A stretch of 64,000 nucleotides of DNA. Origin: Bariatricus massiliensis (GTDB lineage: Bacteria > Bacillota > Clostridia > Lachnospirales > Lachnospiraceae). The stretch is taken from the NCBI RefSeq assembly GCF_900086725.1, contig NZ_LT574837.1:786760-850759 (forward strand), read 5' to 3'. A program made the translations under genes and the position numbers. Shown here in pieces: positions 44,183-51,603 of the stretch. The notes below the pieces were generated by a model, which had not been told where the DNA came from, made no database searches, and saw only the letters and a list, made by a program, of their open reading frames with translations. How positions within the stretch are numbered: position 1 is the first letter of the stretch; each line of letters opens with the position of its first letter.

Positions 44183-45022
44183 TTATTGACCGTGTATAGC
44201 TGGAGCCAAGTCTCCATATAACTGCCCGGCGCTGCTTATATGCGCTGGATACGCCCCCAGTGGAGCGCTGCTTCTTTCATACCTTCCGTGGAAATCGCTT
44301 CCTCCGGTGAGGAACAGCCGGTAACATTTGGCCGCCTCTTCTGCCTGCCGCCTGTGCTCCTCCGTGTGGGAGGGATGATTCCATTCTATGCCGTCAAGTC
44401 CGGCCTCCGCCAGCCTGCCGATAATATCAAAATTCCCCTGCTGCCCCGGATGTGCCAGAACCGCTGCTCCACCGTCAGCTTTGACCGCCCTCACCGCCTC
44501 CTCGGCGGCAGGATATATGATATCAAAATCACATGCCCCGCCGTTTTTGAATATCTCCTGATAAACCGCCCCGAACATTTCCTCGCTCTGTCCCGTCTGC
44601 ACTAAGTAATCAAAAATATGCTGCTTGTAGATACTTCCTCCGGCAAGGGCCTGTATTTTCTCCACGTCCATTTGGTATCCCAGACGTTCCAGTATGCCAA
44701 TCTGCCGCAGACAGTTCTCCTGTCTGTGGGCCAGTGTCTCCCGCCCCAGCGCTTCGATATGTTTTCCCCGGGTATACCCGTAGCCTAAAATATGCACTTT
44801 TTTCTTACCTTCGAAGTCATACGCCGACAGCTCCACCCCCGTGACGGCTTGTATGCCGAAGGAAGCGGACAACTCCTTGTGCTTTGAGGCACTCTTTGTT
44901 GTATCGTGGTCCGTGAATGCAATATGGGTGATGCCCTTTTCCTTCGCTTCCCGCAAAATGGTCTCAGCCGTCTCACTGCCGTCTGAGACATCCGTGTGTA
45001 CGTGCAAGTCTGCAAAATACAT
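44183..45022 (-). CDS. PHP-domain phosphoesterase, likely ribose cyclic-phosphate phosphodiesterase of the C-P lyase pathway
   Basis: 279 residues with the PHP metal motifs DLHVHTDVSDGS, IAFTDHDT, TGVELSAY, VLAHPGQQG and GGSDFHG. A PHP enzyme in a C-P lyase operon (Elen0235 of Eggerthella lenta) is known to hydrolyse 5-phosphoribosyl 1,2-cyclic phosphate, replacing PhnP. The same role is likely here, as no PhnP or PhnN gene is present. ATG after AGGAGGA. Its start is 11 bp after phnL. Confidence 0.85.
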   Translation of the reverse strand: MYFADLHVHTDVSDGSETAETILREAKEKGITHIAFTDHDTTKSASKHKELSASFGIQAVTGVELSAYDFEGKKKVHILGYGYTRGKHIEALGRETLAHRQENCLRQIGILERLGYQMDVEKIQALAGGSIYKQHIFDYLVQTGQSEEMFGAVYQEIFKNGGACDFDIIYPAAEEAVRAVKADGGAAVLAHPGQQGNFDIIGRLAEAGLDGIEWNHPSHTEEHRRQAEEAAKCYRLFLTGGSDFHGRYERSSAPLGAYPAHISSAGQLYGDLAPAIHGQ

Positions 45023-45033
45023 GGCTCTTCCTC

Positions 45034-45729
45034 CTAGCAAAATGTTCCCTGAGAAATATTATAGACTTTGTCGCACAAGCCCTCCATAAATTCTAAGTCA
45101 TGGAAAATCCCTATCATGGAAGTCCCCTCACTTTTCAGCTTGGCAAGCAGCTCCTTTACCAGCCGCTTTGTATGATTATCCAGAGAGGCGGTGGGCTCGT
45201 CCAGCAACAGCAGACGCGGCGCTTTTACCATGGCGTGGGCCAGATTCAACCTCAGCTTTTCTCCTCCTGAAAATGTATTCGGATAAATATCCCACAAATT
45301 CTCATGGAGCTTGAAATAGCGCAGCATTTCCTCAGCCTTCTGTGAGGCTTCCTCGTAGGAAAAGCCTGCGTCCAGCGCGCCGTTTATCACATGCTGTCTT
45401 GCCGTGGTTCTGGGCAGAATCGACAGAAACTGGGAGACATACCCCATTTCCGCCTTCCGCAGATGAATAATCTGACGCTCCGAGGCGGTAACCAGATCTA
45501 GCTTTCCATAAGAGAGGGAGTCGTAAATCACGCTCCCCGTTGTCGCCAGATAGGTGCGGTAAATACAGCGCAGCACAGTGGACTTGCCCGCCCCGGAGGT
45601 GCCTACAATCCCGATGAAGCCTCCTTTATCCAGAGCAAATGAAATATCCCTGCAGCTTTTTATTTCCCGCTTTTGTTCATGCAGGAAAAAGTCCTTTGAC
45701 AAGCCTTGAATCTCTAATATTTTTTCCAT
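45034..45729 (-). CDS. phnL: C-P lyase system ATP-binding protein PhnL
   Basis: 231 residues: Walker A IVGTSGAGKSTVLRCIYRTY, signature TFSGGEKLRLNLAHAM, Walker B LLLLDEPTASLDN, H-loop GIFHDLEF. The FLHEQ start and YVSQFLSILPRTTA segment match PhnL. ATG at 45727-45729 after AGGAGG. It forms the ABC dimer/accessory part of the methylphosphonate degradation complex with PhnK. Confidence 0.92.
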   Translation of the reverse strand: MEKILEIQGLSKDFFLHEQKREIKSCRDISFALDKGGFIGIVGTSGAGKSTVLRCIYRTYLATTGSVIYDSLSYGKLDLVTASERQIIHLRKAEMGYVSQFLSILPRTTARQHVINGALDAGFSYEEASQKAEEMLRYFKLHENLWDIYPNTFSGGEKLRLNLAHAMVKAPRLLLLDEPTASLDNHTKRLVKELLAKLKSEGTSMIGIFHDLEFMEGLCDKVYNISQGTFC

Positions 45730-45737
45730 ATATCCTC

Positions 45738-46916
45738 CTAATCTACCTCGCGGTAGTGACAGCGAAGCACACATTCTCCCGCTACAAATACCTGCTCCAG
45801 CGCAGGCCGTCCAGCCCTGCTTCTCACCACCAGCATATCAGCTGCCTTGCCCGTCTCTAAGGAGCCTAGCATCCCATCCAGACCGACTGCTTTGGCAGGG
45901 TTAAGCGTCACATAGCGCACCGCCTCCCAGACAGGGATATCCTCCTTCTCAAAGAGGCAGAACACGGCCTGCAGAAGCGCCTGCGGATAATAGTCCGAGA
46001 CGAGAATATCCGCCGCTTCCTCCCGGATTGCCTGAAGCGCTGACAGATTGCCGGAATGGGAACCCCCGAGCAGGATATTGGGAGCGCCTACAACCGTAAG
46101 GAATCCCCGCCTTCTGGCTTCCCTCGCCACCTCCATAGTAATGGGAAACTCACTGATGGAAACTCCTAAGGCTTTGTTGACGGCTAGCTTTTCCACGGTG
46201 TCGTCGTCATGGCTGGCCACCGATATTCCCAGCTCATGGGCAAGTTGCGCCATGACTTTTAACTGCTCCTCCGTGACGGTGGCTTTCTGAAGCTCCGACT
46301 CCACCAGCTTCTTGAAATCCTGCTCCGAGAGATTCCTCCCTTCATCGGGCTGATGTCTGCGGTAGATATCCAGATTCTTATACTGTCCCTGTCCGGGTGT
46401 ATGATCCATGAACGACAGCAGATCCACATACCCCTTTTTCATCATTTCCATCACATCGTCATAACAGGCCAGATTGTCAATCTCATAGCGCAGATGGTAT
46501 CTGTGCCGGATTAGCCGCTCCTGATGGCGGTATCTGGCCGCCAGTGCCGCCAGCTTCTTCACCTGCGGCGCCTGCCGGATTTGCTTCACATCCCACGCCC
46601 CCTCACGGAACATGGATATAGAATGAAACATGGTGGTAATCCCGCAGCCTGCCAGTACCTTCTCCGCCTCGCCGAACCCCATCTCAAAGTCCATGACCGC
46701 GGTACTTCTTGGCTGGATATAAGATTCAATCATATCGGAATGAATGTCGATGATTCCCGGCATCACATAGCTTCCGTCCACATCATATATCTCGTCCCCT
46801 TCTTCCGCGCCCGCCGGACATATCCCTGTAATCTTCCCATCCGCAAACACGATGTCATGGCCCTCCAACAGGCAATCCTTCAGAACCAATCTGCCGTTCG
46901 TAATTCTTGTCTTCAT
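45738..46916 (-). CDS. phnM: Alpha-D-ribose 1-methylphosphonate 5-triphosphate diphosphatase PhnM
   Basis: 392 residues, amidohydrolase fold with VMPGIIDIHSDMIE, MDHTPGQGQY and VASHDDDT, and FLTVVGAPNILLGGSHSGN. It removes pyrophosphate from the triphosphate intermediate to give ribose 1-phosphonate 5-phosphate. It lies between phnK and phnL, the usual order in this operon. Confidence 0.94.
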   Translation of the reverse strand: MKTRITNGRLVLKDCLLEGHDIVFADGKITGICPAGAEEGDEIYDVDGSYVMPGIIDIHSDMIESYIQPRSTAVMDFEMGFGEAEKVLAGCGITTMFHSISMFREGAWDVKQIRQAPQVKKLAALAARYRHQERLIRHRYHLRYEIDNLACYDDVMEMMKKGYVDLLSFMDHTPGQGQYKNLDIYRRHQPDEGRNLSEQDFKKLVESELQKATVTEEQLKVMAQLAHELGISVASHDDDTVEKLAVNKALGVSISEFPITMEVAREARRRGFLTVVGAPNILLGGSHSGNLSALQAIREEAADILVSDYYPQALLQAVFCLFEKEDIPVWEAVRYVTLNPAKAVGLDGMLGSLETGKAADMLVVRSRAGRPALEQVFVAGECVLRCHYREVD

Positions 46917-46946
46917 ATACCTCTCCTTTGTCTAAGCCTCTTTATC

Positions 46947-47777
46947 CTACAGCAAAGAATGTACGAGCTGCTGCGTGTAAGGCTGTTGTGGGTCGTCCAG
47001 AATCTGATCCGTCAGTCCCTGCTCGATAATTTTCCCGTCCAGCATCACGATGGTCCTGTCCGCCAGCATGCGAATCACTGCCAAGTCATGGGATACGAGC
47101 ATAATGGAGATATGGAACCGCTGGCGAATCTCGCGAATCAGCTCCAGTACCTTAGCTTGAACGGAAAGATCCAGCCCGGTCGTCACTTCATCCAGAAGCA
47201 GAATCGCTGGATTGTTGGCAAGGGCCTTTGATATCTGCACACGCTGCTGCATACCGCCGCTGAAGTTTTTAGGCGGCTCTTTCTTTCTGGACTGTAGAAT
47301 CTCTACCGCATCCAACAGCTCTTCCACCCGCTCATTCATTCCTGAAAAACTCCTCTGACCTGCCGCAATCAGCTTCTCCGCGATATTCCCCGCACTGGAA
47401 TAGTCCATGCGCAGCCCAAGCATCGGGTTTTGGTACACCATCCCCATCAAATGATTTTTTATATATTTTTTCTGCTGAAGGCTCTGTGCGAAAATGTCTG
47501 CCTCCCCGCCGCCAAAATCCCGAAGAAACCCACTCCCTTCTGTAACATCAAAATCAAAGAACAGGCTTTTCATCAGCGTAGACTTTCCGGAGCCGGACTC
47601 TCCCACGATTCCCAGAATTTCCCCCTCATACAGCTTTACATTCATGTCATTGCACGCCCATACAGTCTTGCAGCGAGGACATGTGTTTTTATGCAGTTCT
47701 CCTCCGTTTCTGCAATAGTCACAAGTCTTCCCGTACCGCACGGTCAAATGATCGATTCTTAGCACTGGTGTTTCCAT
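46947..47777 (-). CDS. phnK: C-P lyase system ATP-binding protein PhnK, with a CxxC-CxxC insert
   Basis: 276 residues: Walker A GIVGESGSGKSTLMKSLFFD, signature NFSGGMQQRVQISKALANN, Walker B ILLLDEVTTGLDLS, and the MVYQNPMLGLRMDYSSAGNI segment typical of PhnK. An insert near residues 17-40 carries two CxxC pairs, CDYC and CPRC, arranged like a zinc ribbon; the E. coli protein as I recall it has no such insert. PhnK binds the PhnGHIJ core. Its start overlaps the end of phnJ by 19 nt. Confidence 0.92.
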   Translation of the reverse strand: METPVLRIDHLTVRYGKTCDYCRNGGELHKNTCPRCKTVWACNDMNVKLYEGEILGIVGESGSGKSTLMKSLFFDFDVTEGSGFLRDFGGGEADIFAQSLQQKKYIKNHLMGMVYQNPMLGLRMDYSSAGNIAEKLIAAGQRSFSGMNERVEELLDAVEILQSRKKEPPKNFSGGMQQRVQISKALANNPAILLLDEVTTGLDLSVQAKVLELIREIRQRFHISIMLVSHDLAVIRMLADRTIVMLDGKIIEQGLTDQILDDPQQPYTQQLVHSLL

Positions 47778-48619
47778 GTTTTTTGCTCCCTTCTTCCTCT
47801 GCAGAACCCGGTGTCACTACATTCGTATACTTTCTCTCCGGTCTTCTCGTCAATCAGTTCATCCAAGTACACGCCCGTCGCTTGGCACAACCGGCAATGC
47901 TTCCCTTCAAAGTCCTCTGCCTGAAAGGGTATATCGTCAAAGCACATGGACACCACGTCGGTATGGGGAGGGATGGCATAGATTTTCTTTTCCCGTCCTG
48001 CGCCAAAGAGATAGAGTGTTTCACTGTCACTGAGCTTTTTGTTATCGTATCTGGGAATGGGACTTGGATTCATGACATAACGCCCCTCCACCATAACCGG
48101 ATATTCTGAGCTCACGCTGATTTCACCATATTGCGTCAAGTCCTCAAAAAGTGACAGCCACATGGGACTATACTCGGCCTCTGCGTGCATCTGCTTCGTC
48201 ACAGACTCCTTTGTCTCCACAATACGCAGTGGTTCCGGTGTAGGCACCTGAAGTACCAGAATCTGGTCATTTCTCATGGGAATCTCCGGTATCCTGTGAC
48301 GGCTCTGTATGATACTTGCCTCTTCTGAGTCCGATGTGATAGCTACGTCCGTACACTCCTCCACCAGCTTTTTAATATTCACCGCGTTGACACTCTCATC
48401 GCTTCCCTGATCGATAACTTTCAACACGTCTTCTCTTCCTATGATGGAGAGCGTAATCTGGATTCCGCCGGTTCCCCAGCCTCTTCCGATAGGCAGCTCT
48501 CTGGAGCCAAAGGGCACCTGATATCCGGGAATCGCCACTGCTTTCAAAATACTTCTCCGTATTTCCCTCTTAGACCCTTCGTCTAAAAAAGCAAAATTAT
48601 AATGTCTGGCATCTATCAT
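47759..48619 (-). CDS. phnJ: Alpha-D-ribose 1-methylphosphonate 5-phosphate C-P lyase PhnJ
   Basis: 286 residues. A radical-SAM enzyme that cleaves the C-P bond. The Fe-S cysteines occur as C-x2-C-x21-C-x5-C, the same spacing as E. coli PhnJ Cys241/244/266/272, and Gly32 (glycyl radical site) is conserved in AIPGYQVPFG. All catalytic elements are therefore present. ATG at 48617-48619 with AGGAGG; the ATG overlaps the phnI stop (ATGA). Confidence 0.95.
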   Translation of the reverse strand: MIDARHYNFAFLDEGSKREIRRSILKAVAIPGYQVPFGSRELPIGRGWGTGGIQITLSIIGREDVLKVIDQGSDESVNAVNIKKLVEECTDVAITSDSEEASIIQSRHRIPEIPMRNDQILVLQVPTPEPLRIVETKESVTKQMHAEAEYSPMWLSLFEDLTQYGEISVSSEYPVMVEGRYVMNPSPIPRYDNKKLSDSETLYLFGAGREKKIYAIPPHTDVVSMCFDDIPFQAEDFEGKHCRLCQATGVYLDELIDEKTGEKVYECSDTGFCRGRREQKTWKHQC

Positions 48620-49680
48620 TTCCCTTCCTCCTTTGCTCTCACACGGTCCAGCTTTGACTGAAACGTCACATAATGGGGCAGCTTGAGATGGGAGATGAAG
48701 CCGCTCATCTCCAGACAATCCCCGTGGGTGAGGACAAACTCTTCATCCTGCGACGGTGTATCTCCCTTAGTCTCAAGGCTGGCATCCGCGATTGACATGG
48801 CAATGGCTTTATTTTCATTCCTTCCAAAAATCAAACCATACCCTCCGGATAACGACATCTTGTCAAATTCCTCATCCGTCTCTGTGTGAGACGGCACAAG
48901 GGCCTCCACCTCGGTCACCAATATTTCCCCGATACAGAGCGACTCCTCTTCGTCCAATATGTAGGGGACATCAATCTCTATATACCCGCACCTCAGCTCT
49001 GATACGGTGGGATGTACCGCGCCATATCCCCGCATGGAGCTATAGGCCACTCCTCCCAAAAACCCGGCGTCACTTCTGGCAAAGGTCTGTAGTCTGGCGC
49101 TTCTCGGAGCCGGAAAGGTCAGCAGATTGCTTGTCACGTCAAAAGGCTCTGTATTGTCCTCCTCTACTTCTTCAAGCACATGCTCCTCTCGAAGTATGTC
49201 CGTCACACGCCCACAGCGAATATCTTCTCCCGATTCACTCCCGACACCTTCTCCCTCTTCTGCTTTTTCTCCCGTCTCTTCCTCCATCAAGGAAAAATCA
49301 AGGAGCCGGTGGGAATAGTCATAAGTGGGCCCCAATATCTGCCCGCCCGGTATATCCTTAAAGGCGGCGGATATTCTCCGAATCAGACGCATATCCCGTG
49401 TGTCTGCCGGGCAGGAATAATAATTTCTCGGCAGCGTGGAGCGATAAGCTCTCAGCAAAAACACCGCCTCCTCCACACTTCCTTCACACTGCTTTAACGC
49501 AAGCGCCGCATATTCAGGGGAATAAAATCCCGCCTCACTCATAATCTTGTCCACCAAAAGCCCCATATTTTCTTTGATGCCAGAAACCGTAATGTCCTCC
49601 CTGCTCTCCCGGAAAATCTCCAGCAGCTTCAGCGATTGTTCGATGGCTTCCTTCCCTCCGCTTACTGCTACATATGCCAT
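48616..49680 (-). CDS. phnI: C-P lyase core subunit PhnI
   Basis: 354 residues, start MAYVAVSGGKEAIEQSLKLL and RCGRVTDILREEHVLEE, PhnI signatures. It catalyses nucleosidase/transfer of methylphosphonate to the ATP ribose. It overlaps phnH by 13 nt and phnJ by 4 nt. Confidence 0.94.
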   Translation of the reverse strand: MAYVAVSGGKEAIEQSLKLLEIFRESREDITVSGIKENMGLLVDKIMSEAGFYSPEYAALALKQCEGSVEEAVFLLRAYRSTLPRNYYSCPADTRDMRLIRRISAAFKDIPGGQILGPTYDYSHRLLDFSLMEEETGEKAEEGEGVGSESGEDIRCGRVTDILREEHVLEEVEEDNTEPFDVTSNLLTFPAPRSARLQTFARSDAGFLGGVAYSSMRGYGAVHPTVSELRCGYIEIDVPYILDEEESLCIGEILVTEVEALVPSHTETDEEFDKMSLSGGYGLIFGRNENKAIAMSIADASLETKGDTPSQDEEFVLTHGDCLEMSGFISHLKLPHYVTFQSKLDRVRAKEEGK

Positions 49681-50285
49681 GTTTCATCCTCCTCTGCTAT
49701 TTTCACAAGACGAGGGATTGCCAGCAGATTTCCCGCGCCATCGGTAAATATCAAATCTACGCCAAGCGGATACTCTATATCCAGCTTTTCCCGCATCCTT
49801 ATCACCTTTTTAATATAGGGACAGACCTGTATCACTTTCTCCCCCTTAATTCCCGGCCCGCTGATTGTCATGTTCTCCGCCCCGTCCACACTCTTGCACA
49901 ATAAGAATATGGTCGCCGACTGCTGCGGATCTGCGTAAGTGCCATACTTTACATTTTTTAAAATCTGCTCCATGGAGCCATAGTTCAGCTCTGAAGACAG
50001 AAAGACATAATCTGCCTCACAAAGCCCCGCCTCTCTTGCCAGCGTCAGGCTGTGTAATTCGGCCGAAAGCGCCGGATTCTTTTCCACATACAGCCCTTCC
50101 TCATTGTCCAGCAGGGTGCATCCAAGGGCAAGAAGAGATGGATGTCCTTTTTCAAACCTTCCGGCCTGCTCTTCGATACTTTTTTTCTCCCCCGGATTTG
50201 CCAATGCGCTCAACAGCTCCCGAAACACCTTCTGCGCATCATGAACAAAATCAAACCGATATGCCGTCTGCATTTTTTCTGCCAT
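49668..50285 (-). CDS. phnH: C-P lyase core subunit PhnH
   Basis: 205 residues containing the PhnH pattern FDFVHDAQKVFRELLSALANPG and ISGPGIKGEKVIQV. Structural subunit of the PhnGHIJ complex. It starts 3 bp after phnG and overlaps phnI. Confidence 0.92.
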   Translation of the reverse strand: MAEKMQTAYRFDFVHDAQKVFRELLSALANPGEKKSIEEQAGRFEKGHPSLLALGCTLLDNEEGLYVEKNPALSAELHSLTLAREAGLCEADYVFLSSELNYGSMEQILKNVKYGTYADPQQSATIFLLCKSVDGAENMTISGPGIKGEKVIQVCPYIKKVIRMREKLDIEYPLGVDLIFTDGAGNLLAIPRLVKIAEEDETWHM

Positions 50286-50288
50286 TTC

Positions 50289-50714
50289 TTATTCCCCCAT
50301 CACATTGAAATTTACTTTTGACTTTCTAAGCTGCCGGTTCAACGCTGCCCGCCCCTCAGCCTGCTCCCTGCCCAGTTCACGTATTTTATCTATGACAATG
50401 GACGCTTTGGGTTCACCCACACAGTTGAGATATCCGTCAATTACCGCAGCGTCAACAGCCTTCTCAAAGTCGTCACCTGCAATCACAGTCATCCCGCGGA
50501 CTCCATTCACAGTCACCATACATTCGGTCGCCAGAATTTCACCCAGATAAAACAATGAGTTTTTTACCGACTCCCGCACTTTCACCATAACCAATGTTTT
50601 CTGCGGCTCCTTGAGCATCTTAATTTCGCATTCCCGCTTAATCTTTCCGGCAAGCTCCGCCGTCTCTTCTGTCGAAGCCTTTGCCAAAATTGCAGACAAC
50701 TCCCGCTTTGTCAT
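50289..50714 (-). CDS. phnG: C-P lyase core subunit PhnG
   Basis: 141 residues, start MTKRELSAILAKAS and the KTLVMVKVRESVKNSLFYLG segment of PhnG. The ATG at 50712-50714 follows AGGAGG; an ORF extension upstream lies in the promoter region and is rejected. First gene of the phnGHIJKML operon. Confidence 0.92.
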   Translation of the reverse strand: MTKRELSAILAKASTEETAELAGKIKRECEIKMLKEPQKTLVMVKVRESVKNSLFYLGEILATECMVTVNGVRGMTVIAGDDFEKAVDAAVIDGYLNCVGEPKASIVIDKIRELGREQAEGRAALNRQLRKSKVNFNVMGE

Positions 50715-50755
50715 ATAGCTTCCTCCTTCACATAGGAATTTTTCTTTTCTTGTGC

Positions 50756-50784
50756 ATCTTAATGAACTTTTGTAAAGTTGCCAA
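50756..50784 (-). promoter_or_regulatory. phnG operon promoter
   Basis: On the minus strand TTGGCA, 17 bp, TAAGAT, about 40 bp upstream of phnG. The palindrome GCCAA-C-TTGGC (50780-50790) overlaps the -35 box and is a good candidate operator for the divergent PhnF-type repressor. Confidence 0.65.
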
Positions 50785-50790
50785 CTTGGC
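50780..50790. promoter_or_regulatory. Candidate PhnF operator
   Basis: Perfect 11-bp palindrome GCCAACTTGGC on the -35 box of the phnG promoter, in the divergent interval with phnF. Confidence 0.45.
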
Positions 50791-50824
50791 TGTGTTAATT
50801 GTTTGTAAAACATACGCTTTTGTA

Positions 50825-50853
50825 TTGAGCCTTGGAAAAAGCTGCTGTAAGAT
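50825..50853 (+). promoter_or_regulatory. phnF promoter
   Basis: TTGAGC, 17 bp, TAAGAT, about 40 bp upstream of the regulator gene. Confidence 0.5.
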
Positions 50854-50891
50854 TAGGTACAAGCAGAAAGTCGATATATAGGAGGTAACGG

Positions 50892-51599
50892 ATGAAGCAG
50901 AACTATACTTGGGAGATGATAACAGATATTCTAATTAAGGAATTCGGGCAGGAGCTCTATAAAAAAGGAGAAAAAATGCCCAGTGAAAATAAAATGGCAA
51001 TCCGTTTCGGTGTGACGCGCAGTGAAATACGCAAAGCCTATGAGCGTTTGAAAGAACTTGGATATGTTTATTCTATGCAGGGATACGGAAGCTTTTTCTC
51101 TGGCAAACGTGAAAAAATACGTCTGTTCATGAATAATGAAAGCTTTTCCCGAAAGATGGCTACCTTAAACCTTCCTCTGGAAACCCACAATTTAGGCTGC
51201 CGTAAGGTTCAGAATGATTCGCTGATACACAGTATGCTGGGCGTTGATCTCACGCAGGATGTCTATAAAATCACAAGGCTTCGGGTTCTGGACAAGGAGC
51301 CTATCGCCATCCATGTTAGTTATCTGTCCGAAGACCTTTTCCCCTGTATCGCCGAGGACGGGACAGAGATTACTTCTCTGTACGACTATATGCACAACTG
51401 TGGCTATATCCACCTCCATTCGGAAAATGCCCAGCTCACCGTCTCCTCTTTGACAAAAAAAGAGCGTACCCTTCTTGATATCAAAGGATACGCTCCCAGT
51501 CTCGTACTGACCTCCCGCTGCCTGTCACAGCCGGCCGGAACCGTACTGGAAATCGCCCGCACCGTTTACCGGAGCGATAAATTTATATTTGAACTTTGA
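50892..51599 (+). CDS. GntR/UTRA-family regulator, PhnF type
   Basis: 235 residues: N-terminal GntR winged helix (KKGEKMPSENKMAIRFGVTR) and C-terminal UTRA effector domain (about 85-235; VYKITRLRVLDKEPIAIHVSY and LTSRCLSQPAGTVLEIARTV). Divergent from phnG, so the likely repressor of phosphonate use. Its coding end contains the terminator of the convergent sheath gene (51462-51495). Confidence 0.85.
   Translation: MKQNYTWEMITDILIKEFGQELYKKGEKMPSENKMAIRFGVTRSEIRKAYERLKELGYVYSMQGYGSFFSGKREKIRLFMNNESFSRKMATLNLPLETHNLGCRKVQNDSLIHSMLGVDLTQDVYKITRLRVLDKEPIAIHVSYLSEDLFPCIAEDGTEITSLYDYMHNCGYIHLHSENAQLTVSSLTKKERTLLDIKGYAPSLVLTSRCLSQPAGTVLEIARTVYRSDKFIFEL
51455..51495 (-). terminator. Terminator of the sheath gene, inside phnF
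   Basis: GAGCGTA and TACGCTC close a stem that continues as CCTT/AAGG, followed on the minus strand by seven T. It lies about 110 bp past the sheath stop codon, inside the phnF reading frame. Confidence 0.75.
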
Positions 51600-51603
51600 A
51601 GAA

